Shown: positions 8,728 through 17,260, counted from the stretch's first letter. The stretch is DNA of 64,000 nt from Kingella sp. (in: b-proteobacteria) (GCF_030527935.1 NZ_JAUMZV010000001.1:92342-156341); one strand, 5' to 3'. Notes: a model not told the origin generated them from the letters alone. Numbers and translations are program-made.

Positions 8728-9831
8728 ATGGCAGAAAAAAAATCCGACAAAAACACCGATAAACCAGTTGACAAAGCCACCGCGCTCAAAGCCGCCCTTG
8801 CCCAAATTGAAAAAAGTTTCGGCAAAGGCGCGATTATGAAAATGGACGGCAGCACCCCGCAAGAAGAGCTGCAAGTCATCTCCACAGGCTCGCTGGGACT
8901 TGACCTTGCCCTAGGCGTAGGCGGCTTGCCACGCGGGCGCATCGTAGAAATTTTTGGCCCAGAATCATCAGGCAAAACCACGCTTTGCCTAGAAACCATC
9001 GCCCAATGCCAAAAAATGGGCGGTGTGTGCGCCTTTATTGATGCCGAAAACGCCTTTGACCCCGTTTACGCCCGCAAACTCGGCGTAAAAGTGGAAGATT
9101 TGATGGTGTCACAGCCCGACACGGGCGAACAAGGGCTAGAAATCTGCGATATGCTGGTGCGTTCAGGCGGCGTGGACATGGTGGTGATTGACTCCGTTGC
9201 CGCGCTGGTACCCGAAGCTGAAATTGAGGGCGACATGGGCGACAGCCACGTTGGCTTGCAAGCCCGCCTGATGAGCCAAGCCCTGCGCAAGCTCACAGGA
9301 CACATCAAAAAAACCAACACGCTGGTGGTGTTCATCAACCAACTCCGCATGAAAATTGGCGTGATGTTTGGCAACCCTGAAACCACCACAGGCGGCAACG
9401 CGCTGAAATTCTATTCATCTGTGCGCATAGACATTCGCGGCACAACGCAAATCAAACCCGCAGGCAAAGACAAAGATAAAGACGAAATGCCCATCGGCAA
9501 AGAAACCAAAGTGAAAGTGGTGAAAAACAAAGTTGCGCCACCTTTCCGCACCGCCGAATTTGACATCCTTTACGGCGAGGGCATCAGCTGGGAGGGCGAA
9601 TTGATTGATTTGGGCGACAAATACGGCATCATTGAAAAATCAGGCGCATGGTACAGTTACAACGGCAACAAAATCGGACAAGGCAAAGAAAACGTGCGCA
9701 TCTGGTTGAAAGAAAACCCAGAAATCGCCAACGAAATCGCCGCTAAAATCCGCGCCGAAGGCTTGGTGAACCCCATCATCACCGAAGGCGTGTTGGATGA
9801 AACCGATGGCGAAATGCCTGACGAAGAATAA
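8728..9831 (+). CDS. recA: Recombinase RecA
   Basis: 367-residue RecA, the ATP-dependent strand-exchange protein for homologous recombination, also needed to integrate DNA taken up by transformation. Walker A is [10 protein letters not shown] (about residues 73-82), Walker B lies in [10 protein letters not shown], and the L2 DNA-binding loop is [20 protein letters not shown] Lys-rich N-terminal extension and an acidic tail ([11 protein letters not shown]) are present. The length is slightly above the usual 350. It is a core gene sitting between two accessory regions, the Wadjet-like operon and the prophage. Confidence 0.98.
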   Translation: MAEKKSDKNTDKPVDKATALKAALAQIEKSFGKGAIMKMDGSTPQEELQVISTGSLGLDLALGVGGLPRGRIVEIFGPESSGKTTLCLETIAQCQKMGGVCAFIDAENAFDPVYARKLGVKVEDLMVSQPDTGEQGLEICDMLVRSGGVDMVVIDSVAALVPEAEIEGDMGDSHVGLQARLMSQALRKLTGHIKKTNTLVVFINQLRMKIGVMFGNPETTTGGNALKFYSSVRIDIRGTTQIKPAGKDKDKDEMPIGKETKVKVVKNKVAPPFRTAEFDILYGEGISWEGELIDLGDKYGIIEKSGAWYSYNGNKIGQGKENVRIWLKENPEIANEIAAKIRAEGLVNPIITEGVLDETDGEMPDEE

Positions 9832-9854
9832 TCGGCAAAGTTAGATAGCTAGAT

Positions 9855-9924
9855 AGGCAGCCTGAAAACAAGATAGTGCGTTTTAGCTACGCTGAAACTC
9901 ACTTCGCTCGTTTTCAGGCTGCCT
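9855..9924 (+). terminator. Inverted DUS pair after recA
   Basis: AGGCAGCCTGAAA (9855-9867) pairs with TTTCAGGCTGCCT (9912-9924). The loop is long and no T-run follows, so termination may be weak. The loop also contains the DUS-linked repeat GTTTTAGCTACGCTGAAACT. Confidence 0.5.
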
Positions 9925-9960
9925 TGTATATTTGAAGCTCCACAAGGGGCATCATATCTG

Positions 9961-9998
9961 ACAGTATCTTAGGCAACAAGCCATTATACACCGCAAGG
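9961..9998 (+). repeat. Left copy of a 35-bp prophage repeat
   Basis: ACAGTATC, GGCAA, AAGCCAT and GCAAGG blocks occur in the same order and near-identical spacing at 17226-17260, just before the recombinase gene. This suggests a recombinase recognition site or a remnant of a second recombinase leader. Confidence 0.6.
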
Positions 9999-10003
9999 CT
10001 GAT

Positions 10004-10032
10004 AGCCCCTTACTTAAACGAGTTAAGGGGCT
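10004..10032 (+). promoter_or_regulatory. Hairpin covering the first prophage ribosome binding site
   Basis: AGCCCCTTA and TAAGGGGCT form a 9-bp stem around an 11-base loop, followed by TTTT. The right arm includes AAGGGG, the only ribosome-binding-like sequence for the gene at 10039. It may be a terminator, a translational switch, or part of the replication origin. Confidence 0.5.
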
Positions 10033-10038
10033 TTTATC

Positions 10039-10338
10039 ATGTATGAAGACAGCGCAAGAAGATACAGAAACAAAGACGATGCAAGAGTAGTTGAAATTGA
10101 CTTGCAAATTATTGTTGATGAATATAGAAAAAAAGTGGAGTTGTTAGAAAAGCTAATAGCTAAAAATTCACACAACTTGACAGCATATTCAACATGGGGC
10201 TTAGAAAACGATATTTTATTAGTTATTCATCTACTTATTGACCAAAGCCTAGTGGATAACCACTATTTCAAACAACTAGAAGCACTAAAAGACAAAGTAT
10301 ATGCCATTAAAGCCAAGCTAGCAGGAAACGAAAGGTAA
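10039..10338 (+). CDS. Prophage hypothetical protein
   Basis: 99 residues, soluble, with amphipathic helices (EIDLQIIVDEYRKKVELLEKL) and a mixed-charge C-terminus. No family is recognised. It is the first gene of the prophage, 4 bases before the next, and its ribosome binding site lies in the hairpin at 10004-10032. Position suggests a regulator or early protein, but nothing in the sequence proves this. Confidence 0.65.
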   Translation: MYEDSARRYRNKDDARVVEIDLQIIVDEYRKKVELLEKLIAKNSHNLTAYSTWGLENDILLVIHLLIDQSLVDNHYFKQLEALKDKVYAIKAKLAGNER

Positions 10339-10342
10339 TGCT

Positions 10343-10603
10343 ATGAACATTGACCTATCCATCCAAATCAAACGCAACGCCGAAAACCAAAACTACCAGC
10401 TAAACATGCTGGTAATTAACCCAAGAAACACAGGCGTAATGGAAACCAATATTTGTCAAACACTCGCCGAAGTTTGCGAAAAAATCGCCCAATTTGAAGC
10501 CAAGCATCTAAACGTTTTTGAGCACGCGATTGAGTACGAAAAAACCGACTGGCGGCAACTTGCAAGGCAAAACCAACAAAATGCAAAGAGAGCAGCAAAA
10601 TGA
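10343..10603 (+). CDS. Prophage hypothetical protein
   Basis: 86-residue soluble protein with a Lys/Gln-rich tail; no domain recognised. AAGGTAATGCT precedes the ATG. Its TGA overlaps the Rep start (ATGA), so the two are translationally coupled, which suggests a replication-related role. Confidence 0.7.
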   Translation: MNIDLSIQIKRNAENQNYQLNMLVINPRNTGVMETNICQTLAEVCEKIAQFEAKHLNVFEHAIEYEKTDWRQLARQNQQNAKRAAK

Positions 10604-12132
10604 ACACCTGCGAAATTACCCAAAACCAACAAGGCACATTTGATTTATACATCAACGGTCAATTCATCCGCAGCTACACACGCAAAGCCGATGCAAAACG
10701 CGGATTTTCACGTCTAGCCAAACAAAGCACAGAAACAACAGAAGTTTCAGATACAGCGGCAAGCGTTTGCGACGGCGAGGCAGCAAACAGCCGTCAGGCG
10801 GTTGCGGACACGCAGGCGCAAAACGCCCCCGCTAGTAACACGGGGGGACAAACTGGCGCAGCTCGTGAAGCGGCGGACAAAGGCAGCAACGCCAAAAAGT
10901 CCACCCTACGCGCCCACAGTACCAAAACAAGTCAGTTCGTCATGGTAAACGGCAAACTCAAAGAAATTCCACTACGGCAAGGCAACGAAACCGCAGCCCA
11001 TATAGACACACTCACCTTCACCTTTACCCAAGATGTACTGGTTGAACCCGATTTACCCATAGACGACCAACACCCCGACAACATTCAGCAACTTGCCGTA
11101 AAACTTTCCGAACTTATGCAAACCCTAATGGGTTTCGGCATCTATCAACAAAAAAACGGCATCAACGGCTACAAATATAGCTTTGTCATGGGCACAAACA
11201 CAGCCAAGTACGGCGTAATCGCTTTTGGCGGTCTCAATCAAAAAGACAGCGTCATGATACACCTATATGGCGACGGCTTAACCGCAGCCCAAGACGGCTG
11301 GGAAAACCGCCTATATAGCTGGCTAGAAGTATTCGCCCCCTTTGCCAAAATCACCCGCATAGACTTAGCCCACGACTTCATCAACGGCGAATTCACCCCC
11401 GACCAAGCCAAAATCGCATGGGAAAGCGGCGGTTTTGACAACAAAGGACAACACCCAAGAGCAAGGCTACACGGCTACGACTGGCTAGACGACAAACGCA
11501 CAGGCAAAACCTTTTACGTAGGCACACCCAACAGCAGCCGCATGGTGCGCGTTTACGACAAAGGTTGTGAACAAGGCGACAACAGCAGCCCATGGGTGCG
11601 CTTTGAATTACAGCTCCGCAACCGAGATTACATCATCCCACATGATATTTTAATCAGCGCAGGCAGCTACCTAACCGCCGCCTATCCCATCTGCCAAGAC
11701 CTATTCAGTCGGTTTCGCGAACAACTCAAAAAAGCCGAGCGCATCAAAAAAACCGAAATGATTAACCTAGAACACGTTTTAAAGTACGCAAGCCAAGCAT
11801 GCAGCCCCTGTATTAACGCACTGGAACAGTTTGGCTTTGACGACGAAGAAATCAAAGTTTTGCTGAAAGGGGGCAAAACCAAACTCCCCAAACGCCTAGG
11901 CGCAGACAAACACGACTGCCGCCAAGCCAACGTCCAATACATCCACCAAATGAAAACCATAGCCCAACAGCACAATACCGAAGTGCAAAGTTACATGAAA
12001 GAAATAAGCGAAAGAGAACGGCAAGCAAAATTCCATCAACGAATGGACAAGCTAGCCGAACAAGCCAAGCTATTCCGAATGCAGCAAGCCTTTGATAACA
12101 GCTGGCAGGCAGCATGGCATAAACAACTTTAA
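10600..12132 (+). CDS. Phage replication initiation protein (Rep_trans/RstA-like)
   Basis: 510-residue initiator of rolling-circle replication of the filamentous phage. Conserved pieces are HIDTLTFTF (about residue 130), ITRIDLAHDFINGEF (about 250), the RMVRVYDKG motif (about 310) and WVRFELQLRNRDYIIP (about 330), the pattern of RstA-type Rep proteins. The first 120 residues are a low-complexity Gln/Ala/Lys linker of unknown role, with SYTRKADAKRGFSRL near the start. It is the longest gene of the prophage and overlaps the previous one by 4 bases. Confidence 0.88.
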   Translation: MNTCEITQNQQGTFDLYINGQFIRSYTRKADAKRGFSRLAKQSTETTEVSDTAASVCDGEAANSRQAVADTQAQNAPASNTGGQTGAAREAADKGSNAKKSTLRAHSTKTSQFVMVNGKLKEIPLRQGNETAAHIDTLTFTFTQDVLVEPDLPIDDQHPDNIQQLAVKLSELMQTLMGFGIYQQKNGINGYKYSFVMGTNTAKYGVIAFGGLNQKDSVMIHLYGDGLTAAQDGWENRLYSWLEVFAPFAKITRIDLAHDFINGEFTPDQAKIAWESGGFDNKGQHPRARLHGYDWLDDKRTGKTFYVGTPNSSRMVRVYDKGCEQGDNSSPWVRFELQLRNRDYIIPHDILISAGSYLTAAYPICQDLFSRFREQLKKAERIKKTEMINLEHVLKYASQACSPCINALEQFGFDDEEIKVLLKGGKTKLPKRLGADKHDCRQANVQYIHQMKTIAQQHNTEVQSYMKEISERERQAKFHQRMDKLAEQAKLFRMQQAFDNSWQAAWHKQL

Positions 12133-12156
12133 CCAACCGCCAAGAAAGGGCAACCC

Positions 12157-12477
12157 ATGAAAACACAACTTCGCAAAGTTAAATTCAACAAAGGCACAGT
12201 AGAAGGTTCAGGACAAGAATATGACTACACACGCATTTACGTAGAAATTCCTGTCTACGAACAGCAACAAAAAGAGTTTGGCGTAGATGTTTTAGAGCTG
12301 GAATACGGCACAGAAGCCGACCACATCAAACTCGCCCACCTACGCGGCAAACTTCCCTGTCCCGTAGAAGTAGAGTTTACGCCGGTTAAAAAAGGCAACG
12401 GCATGATAAACGTCGTAACCAAGCTAGAAATACTGGGTCAAGCAGCCATGAGTAGCCAAGACAAAGCCAAAGGCTAG
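12157..12477 (+). CDS. Probable phage ssDNA-binding protein
   Basis: 106 residues, beta-rich, directly after Rep, the usual place of the inovirus ssDNA-binding protein (pV equivalent) that coats progeny strands before extrusion. The pattern RKVKFNKGTVEGSGQEYDYTRIYVEIPV and the following VEVEFTPVKKGNG fit an OB-like small protein. AAAGGG lies before the ATG. The function is inferred from position and composition. Confidence 0.65.
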   Translation: MKTQLRKVKFNKGTVEGSGQEYDYTRIYVEIPVYEQQQKEFGVDVLELEYGTEADHIKLAHLRGKLPCPVEVEFTPVKKGNGMINVVTKLEILGQAAMSSQDKAKG

Positions 12478-12570
12478 CATTTCAGGCAGCCTAAAAGTTT
12501 ATCGCGTGCAGGGCGGTCGCGCGAATAAAAGCCCCACTAACCGCCCACTTCTTAAAAATAGGTCAATGCC

Positions 12571-12894
12571 ATGAGTGATTATTCAGATTATTCAAGCGAT
12601 GAGCTCCTAAGTATTCGTGATTCTTTATTGGCAGAAGCCGATGAATTGCTTGAACAACTAATTCTACTTAAAGGACAAAATGCAGACTCTCAACAGATTG
12701 ATGATGTAACAACGCAGATGTACGACAAAATGACTGCGGCTCAAGATGTGGAAGATGAAATGTATTCTAGGGGAGATTTAGAACATGAGTATGATGAAGC
12801 ATTAGATGACGAAGAATTTAGAGAACAGCTTATTGATTTAGGCTTAATTGATGAAGATTACGACGGTGATTATTCAGAGTTCTATCCAGATTAG
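12571..12894 (+). CDS. Highly acidic prophage protein
   Basis: 107 residues with about 35 Asp/Glu against 5 Lys/Arg, and Tyr-rich acidic ends (DYSDYSSDE at the start, DEDYDGDYSEFYPD at the end). The middle is helical. No family is recognised. It is separated from the ssDNA-binding gene by a 93-base gap containing a DUS variant. The charge pattern resembles DNA-mimic proteins, which is only a suggestion. Confidence 0.7.
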   Translation: MSDYSDYSSDELLSIRDSLLAEADELLEQLILLKGQNADSQQIDDVTTQMYDKMTAAQDVEDEMYSRGDLEHEYDEALDDEEFREQLIDLGLIDEDYDGDYSEFYPD

Positions 12895-12915
12895 AAAAGC
12901 AGAAAAGGAAATACC

Positions 12916-13020
12916 ATGAGCATGAAACAACCTATCCCATTTTGGTTTAAATGCTGTGTTGTCGCTTTAATTATTTGCCTTATAGGGTTATTTACATCTG
13001 CCTATTACCTATTTGGGTAA
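12916..13020 (+). CDS. Small single-pass prophage membrane protein
   Basis: 34 residues: a short N-terminus MSMKQPIPFWFK, then one hydrophobic helix (CCVVALIICLIGLFTSAYYL). AAAAGGAAAT gives a good ribosome binding site 6-10 bases before the ATG. It sits just before the major coat gene, where inoviruses carry small coat proteins (pVII/pIX type). Its role is inferred from size and place. Confidence 0.65.
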   Translation: MSMKQPIPFWFKCCVVALIICLIGLFTSAYYLFG

Positions 13021-13042
13021 TTGCACGGATGAAGTAATCAGG

Positions 13043-13075
13043 TTTCAGGCTGCCTGAAAAATAAAAGCCTTTTAT
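13043..13075 (+). terminator. Palindromic DUS and AT hairpin before the coat gene
   Basis: TTTCAGGCTGCCTGAAA is a self-complementary uptake sequence, followed by ATAAAAGCCTTTTAT, a second palindrome. It lies 21 bases before the major coat gene and could terminate or attenuate upstream transcription. It also gives the phage DNA a host uptake signal. Confidence 0.5.
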
Positions 13076-13095
13076 TAACTTTCAAGGAGTTCATC

Positions 13096-13338
13096 ATGAA
13101 CCTAATCCAAAAAGCCAAAGGCGCAGTAACAAATAAACGCGCCTTACTCACGGCAGCAATGGCAACCCCAATGCTCGCTTTTGCCGATAACGATATCTCA
13201 TCAATCGGCACAACCGCAGCAACCGAAATTGCCAAATTTGCCGTGATGATTACCGCAATCGGCACAGCCGTATTGTCTGTAATCGTTTTGATTCAAGGCT
13301 TCCGCATGGCATTCCGCATGACCAAAACTGCGAGCTAA
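13096..13338 (+). CDS. Major coat protein (pVIII-like)
   Basis: 80-residue precursor with a 30-residue leader (basic start, hydrophobic core, ATPMLAFA at the cleavage site) and a mature part of 50 residues, the same size as classic pVIII. The mature protein has an acidic N-terminus (DNDISS), a hydrophobic helix (FAVMITAIGTAVLSVIVLI) and a basic end (RMAFRMTK) that would face the DNA. A strong CAAGGAG precedes the ATG. High confidence from this architecture. Confidence 0.9.
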   Translation: MNLIQKAKGAVTNKRALLTAAMATPMLAFADNDISSIGTTAATEIAKFAVMITAIGTAVLSVIVLIQGFRMAFRMTKTAS

Positions 13339-13356
13339 ATTAAAGGGGGCTACTGA

Positions 13357-13668
13357 ATGGGTTACAGAATTGGCTACCAATGCTTCGTCAGCAGCGAAGC
13401 AGCGCATGACTATCTACTCAGTCAGCAGCCCCCAACCATAACCGCAGAAGGCTTACTCATTCGCCCCGTAAAACAAGGGCAAGATTGGTACTTAAACGGT
13501 CAAAAAATCCAATTAAGTTTCCCCGAATGCAGTTTGGAAGAACAAGTAATGCTAGGAGCAGAACTTGCCGCCCCAATTATCGGAATTGTATCCCTGATAT
13601 TTCTGTTCAGGCAGGTATACAGCCTAATCCGCAGCATGAGCGAACAAGACGAGAAACCCCATGATTGA
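13357..13668 (+). CDS. Prophage membrane-anchored hypothetical protein
   Basis: 103 residues: a soluble region of about 65, then one membrane helix (LAAPIIGIVSLIFLFRQVYSL) and a short charged tail. AAAGGGGG precedes the ATG. It overlaps the next small gene by 8 bases. Probably a minor virion or assembly protein by position; no family recognised. Confidence 0.65.
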   Translation: MGYRIGYQCFVSSEAAHDYLLSQQPPTITAEGLLIRPVKQGQDWYLNGQKIQLSFPECSLEEQVMLGAELAAPIIGIVSLIFLFRQVYSLIRSMSEQDEKPHD

Positions 13669-13726
13669 CATATGGACGCTATACAGCTTTTTTGCCCTAA
13701 TGCTGATATTGAAGCTATTCATCTAG
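13661..13726 (+). CDS. Tiny pVII/pIX-like coat protein candidate
   Basis: 21 residues, MIDIWTLYSFFALMLILKLF plus a final Ile: almost entirely one hydrophobic helix, as in the tip proteins pVII and pIX. It overlaps the preceding gene by 8 bases, so translation is likely coupled. Short and without a recognisable homologue, so moderate confidence. Confidence 0.5.
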   Translation: MIDIWTLYSFFALMLILKLFI

Positions 13727-13796
13727 CAAAAGCGCAATGAGCGTGTTACATTCAACCCTTTAACAACAGCAGCGAAAGGCTGCAAAAGGGTTTGAA

Positions 13797-14126
13797 ATGT
13801 TTAAAGAAATGCTGATTATGATTGCTGCGGCAATAGCTGGAAACTGGTTATGGAAAAACAAAATTTTTTCAGATTGGAGTATTGGGCAACAAATCGGTTT
13901 GCTTATTTTTCTTTTTGTTGCATATATAGTTTTAAATGTAATTTTTGAAAATTTTGAAACGCATTCATCAAATGAAAATGATGACAACGATATATTTTTT
14001 GACAATGCCCCTAATCCCGCTCCGCCGCCAACAAACCCACCCACTTCCGAACAAATAGAATTTGTGGAATTTATGAAACAGCGGCGAGAAAAGGAAAGAG
14101 AAAAAAGTGTAGTCCGTAGAGAATGA
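13797..14126 (+). CDS. Prophage two-helix membrane protein
   Basis: 109 residues with two hydrophobic segments (LIMIAAAIAGNWLW and IGLLIFLFVAYIVLNVIF), an acidic Asn/Asp-rich stretch, a Pro-rich linker (APNPAPPPTNPPT) and a basic tail. Unrecognised. Its TGA overlaps the TspB start (ATGA). It lies between the coat genes and the adsorption protein, so a role in assembly is plausible. Confidence 0.65.
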   Translation: MFKEMLIMIAAAIAGNWLWKNKIFSDWSIGQQIGLLIFLFVAYIVLNVIFENFETHSSNENDDNDIFFDNAPNPAPPPTNPPTSEQIEFVEFMKQRREKEREKSVVRRE

Positions 14127-15544
14127 AAAAACTATTTTTAGCCTGTGCCCTTATCCCTTGCATCGCCCTTGCCGATAGCGGTTTTAACCAAAATGGATTA
14201 AAAACCGTTGTAAGAGATGGACACTATACTTTTGAATACGATAGAACACGAGATGTTACTGGGCTAGCCCATAAACTGCGCGGTAGTCAATTTCAAGGTA
14301 GTACAACACTTCCCGCTGTGGTGGTTGGCAGCAATGGCGCACAATCCGCAGATGCTATCCCTGCGGCATATCGGGTAGTAACTGACAAAAGAAAGGTATT
14401 TGCTAGCTTATTATCCAAAGCTAGGGCAGCGGGACCGTATATTGCTAAAAAAGGTGTTGGTTTTTTGGGTGGTGCTGTGAGATTTGGCTTATATTCATTA
14501 GCCTATGAGTTAGTTAAACACGCCATCTTTGGTTCAAAATTCTCATGGAACAACGAACGCAACGATTTTGTCCGTCCCGCCGACGACAACACCTATGTTG
14601 TTGTTGCTACAAAAGTAATAGGTTCATCAACTGTTGGACTAGCCGTTACTTCTCACGAATTAGATAATATCTGTAATAAAATGGAAGGTGGATGTAATTT
14701 GATTGATTATCCGAAAGGTTTAGATGCTGCAATGGCAGCAGCTAATAACTATTGTAAAGGCATAACTTTTAAAGGAAGCGATGATGTTATTCATAATTTT
14801 GAAAGAATGGGTAGCTGGGGTGGTCGTTGTTATTCAGAAAAATACAATACAGTTTCTAATCTTGGTGTAGCGATCTACAAGTACGTGGACTACGTCCCCA
14901 TGACGCTAGACGAATTCATTGAAGAAGGCACACCCGAAGCCACCGCAGCCCCTGACGAATGGGTACGTACATCAGAAGTAAAACCCGACGGGGAGCCTAA
15001 AATAATGGTAACAGACGGCACAGTCGCCCAATCCCGCCCCTACACCGACCCCGCAGACGGCAAAGCCAAACAAAGCAAATGGACGTTCAATAGCGACGGT
15101 TCAGTCAAAGAAGAAATAACCAACCGCCCTGATTTAACCCCCGATAGCCCCCAAGCTCCAAAATTAGATCCTAGCCAAGTTCCCGACAAAAAAACCGACA
15201 ACCCCGACAAAAAGACGCAACCCGCATCCCAACCTGCGCCGATAGATTTGTGCAAAGAACATCCCGATATTCTCGCGTGTGATACCGTTCCCGACAAACC
15301 CACGACAACAGATACAGAGTTTGATATTCCCAAAGAAGAAATCCCACTCAAATTTACACCTGACAACGTCTTTCCAACGGATGGCGTATGTCCCGTTCCT
15401 GTGCAATTTCAGGCATTCGGTTCAACCTTTGGATTTAGCTTACAACCAGCGTGCGATTTAGCCAGTATGCTACGTCCAATGATTATTGCGTTTGCTTGGC
15501 TCGTTGCCGCATTTTTTTGCGCGCGCACTATTCGTGAAAGTTAG
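14123..15544 (+). CDS. tspB: TspB-type protein, putative phage adsorption protein (pIII position)
   Basis: 473 residues: signal peptide (MKKLFLACALIPCIALA), a globular N-terminal half with Cys residues (about 190-245), a Pro/Lys/Asp-rich linker (about 330-400) and a C-terminal domain ending in a membrane helix (PMIIAFAWLVAAFFCARTI). This is the architecture of pIII-type minor coat proteins and of TspB from meningococcal MDA-type phages, where TspB has been reported to bind human IgG. Immunoglobulin binding here is not shown. The downstream gene is a DUF2523 protein, as in those phages. Confidence 0.8.
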   Translation: MKKLFLACALIPCIALADSGFNQNGLKTVVRDGHYTFEYDRTRDVTGLAHKLRGSQFQGSTTLPAVVVGSNGAQSADAIPAAYRVVTDKRKVFASLLSKARAAGPYIAKKGVGFLGGAVRFGLYSLAYELVKHAIFGSKFSWNNERNDFVRPADDNTYVVVATKVIGSSTVGLAVTSHELDNICNKMEGGCNLIDYPKGLDAAMAAANNYCKGITFKGSDDVIHNFERMGSWGGRCYSEKYNTVSNLGVAIYKYVDYVPMTLDEFIEEGTPEATAAPDEWVRTSEVKPDGEPKIMVTDGTVAQSRPYTDPADGKAKQSKWTFNSDGSVKEEITNRPDLTPDSPQAPKLDPSQVPDKKTDNPDKKTQPASQPAPIDLCKEHPDILACDTVPDKPTTTDTEFDIPKEEIPLKFTPDNVFPTDGVCPVPVQFQAFGSTFGFSLQPACDLASMLRPMIIAFAWLVAAFFCARTIRES

Positions 15545-15552
15545 GGGGAAAT

Positions 15553-15846
15553 ATGAAATTTCTAGCTGCTCTAATACCCATGTTGTTAAGTGGCTTGGGT
15601 ACACTCGCTGGCAGAATCATAGCGGCGTTTGGCTTATCGGCTGTAACCTATGTAGGTTTAGAAGCGTTGATTTCAGGATTCAAAGAAAGCATCGCCGCGT
15701 CTGTACAAGGCGTTCCTGCTGGTCTATTACAAATCTTTTATATTTCAGGCGGTGGCACGGTGCTCAATATCTTTCTAGGCTGCCTAACCTTTATTTTAAC
15801 GTTTAAGACATTAACCAAGTTGATGCCAACAGGCAAAAAAGGCTAG
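15553..15846 (+). CDS. DUF2523 family phage membrane protein (pVI-like)
   Basis: 97 residues, mostly hydrophobic, with three probable membrane segments and the pattern AAFGLSAVTYVGLEALI then GLLQIFYISGGGTVLNIFLG, typical of DUF2523 proteins that lie between the adsorption protein and Zot in filamentous phages. AGGGGGAAAT precedes the ATG, 8 bases after tspB. Likely virion-end protein. Confidence 0.85.
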   Translation: MKFLAALIPMLLSGLGTLAGRIIAAFGLSAVTYVGLEALISGFKESIAASVQGVPAGLLQIFYISGGGTVLNIFLGCLTFILTFKTLTKLMPTGKKG

Positions 15847-15867
15847 CGAAGCGATAAAGGAAAGGCA

Positions 15868-17016
15868 ATGGCACAAATTGTTCTGGTAACAGGTAAACCA
15901 AGAATTGGTAAAACAGCCTTTGTTGTAGAAATGCTGATGTTTGATGATTATTACAAAGGTCGCAAACTATTTAGCAATATCAATGGGCTAGAAATACCAC
16001 ACCATAAACCACCTGAAGGACATAGCTGGGAAGATTTAAACGTATGGCTACAATGGAAAGAGAATATTGGCTCTGTTGTTGTATTTGACGAAGTACAAAA
16101 TTTATTTCCTGCTCGCCCTGCTGGCAGCAAGATGCCTGATAAAGTAGCTTGGCTTAATGTACACGGGCATTCGGCGATTGATTTAATTTTGATTACCCAA
16201 TCGCCGAAAATCATAGACATCAACCTGCGTGAAGTAGTCGGTAAACACATTCATATCGCCGCTAACAAAATGGGGGGATTAACGCGTTTAGAGTGGAATG
16301 AAGTCGCATTAAATCCTACTGCCCAAGCAAAGAATGCGTTATCTAGTAGCCATAAAATCCGCGAAGAAGTCTTTCAGTATTACAAATCAGCAGAAGCCCA
16401 TACAGGGCACGGTCATGTTAAATCACGCTGGTATTATGTGATTATTGCCATGCTTATTTTTATCCCGTTTATCTTTGGTTTAGTAGGTTTTATGGGTTAT
16501 CGCATGTATCAAGGCTATAAAGTCAAAGCGGGTATGGTAGCTGAAAACAGCGATAACCAAAGCGCATCTAGCCCCGCCACGCTTACAGGCAACATAGAGA
16601 ATTTAAAACAAAATGCTATTTCACAAGTCAATCAAGGCGCAGATTTAAATCCTGATATGTTTGTACCCACTTTGGCAGAGCGTCCAGAATCAAAACCGCT
16701 TTACAACAGTGTCCGCCAAGTCAAGCAATATGAGCGCATCGCCGCGTGTATCAAAGGCGGAAAAACAGGTTGTACCTGCTATTCTGATCAAGCAACCAAG
16801 CTAAAAGAAATCAGCAAAGAATTATGTTTAGATTATGTAGAAAACGGCTTGCCGTTCGATCCTTTCCGTGAGCCAATGCAACAAAACACATACGCGCAAA
16901 ACAAAAGCATAGGGCAGCCTGAAAACGCATCCAGCAATCAAATCTTGGAATTGGACGGCAAGCCTTTACCCAGTTTAACCGCAGGGCGTTCAGAAAGGCT
17001 TGCCGTAATACAATAG
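15868..17016 (+). CDS. zot: Zonular occludens toxin (Zot)-like assembly ATPase, pI
   Basis: 382-residue inner-membrane ATPase driving phage extrusion. Walker A is GKPRIGKT (residues 9-16), Walker B SVVVFDEVQN (about 69-78), a membrane helix spans about 190-213 (WYYVIIAMLIFIPFIFGLVG), and the periplasmic end carries a Cys-containing module (YERIAACIKGGKTGCTCYSD). Length and layout match Zot/pI proteins of Neisseria phages. GATAAAGGAAAGG lies before the ATG. A kingDUS is present in frame near 16915 (QPEN). Confidence 0.9.
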   Translation: MAQIVLVTGKPRIGKTAFVVEMLMFDDYYKGRKLFSNINGLEIPHHKPPEGHSWEDLNVWLQWKENIGSVVVFDEVQNLFPARPAGSKMPDKVAWLNVHGHSAIDLILITQSPKIIDINLREVVGKHIHIAANKMGGLTRLEWNEVALNPTAQAKNALSSSHKIREEVFQYYKSAEAHTGHGHVKSRWYYVIIAMLIFIPFIFGLVGFMGYRMYQGYKVKAGMVAENSDNQSASSPATLTGNIENLKQNAISQVNQGADLNPDMFVPTLAERPESKPLYNSVRQVKQYERIAACIKGGKTGCTCYSDQATKLKEISKELCLDYVENGLPFDPFREPMQQNTYAQNKSIGQPENASSNQILELDGKPLPSLTAGRSERLAVIQ

Positions 17017-17140
17017 CTAAATAATAAACTAATATAAAATACACATAAAATATATAGTTCATAAAAATATAATGAAATATGCAATTAGCTAAAAGATAGT
17101 ATTTTGTGTTGCTTTTACGTTTCCCACCCAGTAAAATTTA

Positions 17141-17205
17141 AAACTGCACGACACCCGCAAAGCTGCCTTGGTTAAGCCATGACAAAAGATTGGTGCGTGC
17201 AGTTT
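17141..17205 (+). ncRNA. Structured leader upstream of IS110 recombinase (bridge-RNA candidate)
   Basis: AAACTGCACG (17141-17150) and CGTGCAGTTT (17196-17205) pair perfectly around a 45-base loop, followed by TTCTTTT. It sits in the 253-base non-coding stretch between zot and the recombinase start, the place where IS110-group elements encode their bridge RNA. It could equally be the zot-operon terminator. Confidence 0.35.
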
Positions 17206-17225
17206 TTCTTTTGACACAAAACATA

Positions 17226-17260
17226 ACAGTATCATTGGCAAAAAGCCATCATTGCAAGGA
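17226..17260 (+). repeat. Right copy of the 35-bp prophage repeat
   Basis: Shares ACAGTATC, GGCAA, AAGCCAT and GCAAGG with 9961-9998. It overlaps the ribosome binding site (AAGGA) of the recombinase gene. Confidence 0.6.
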
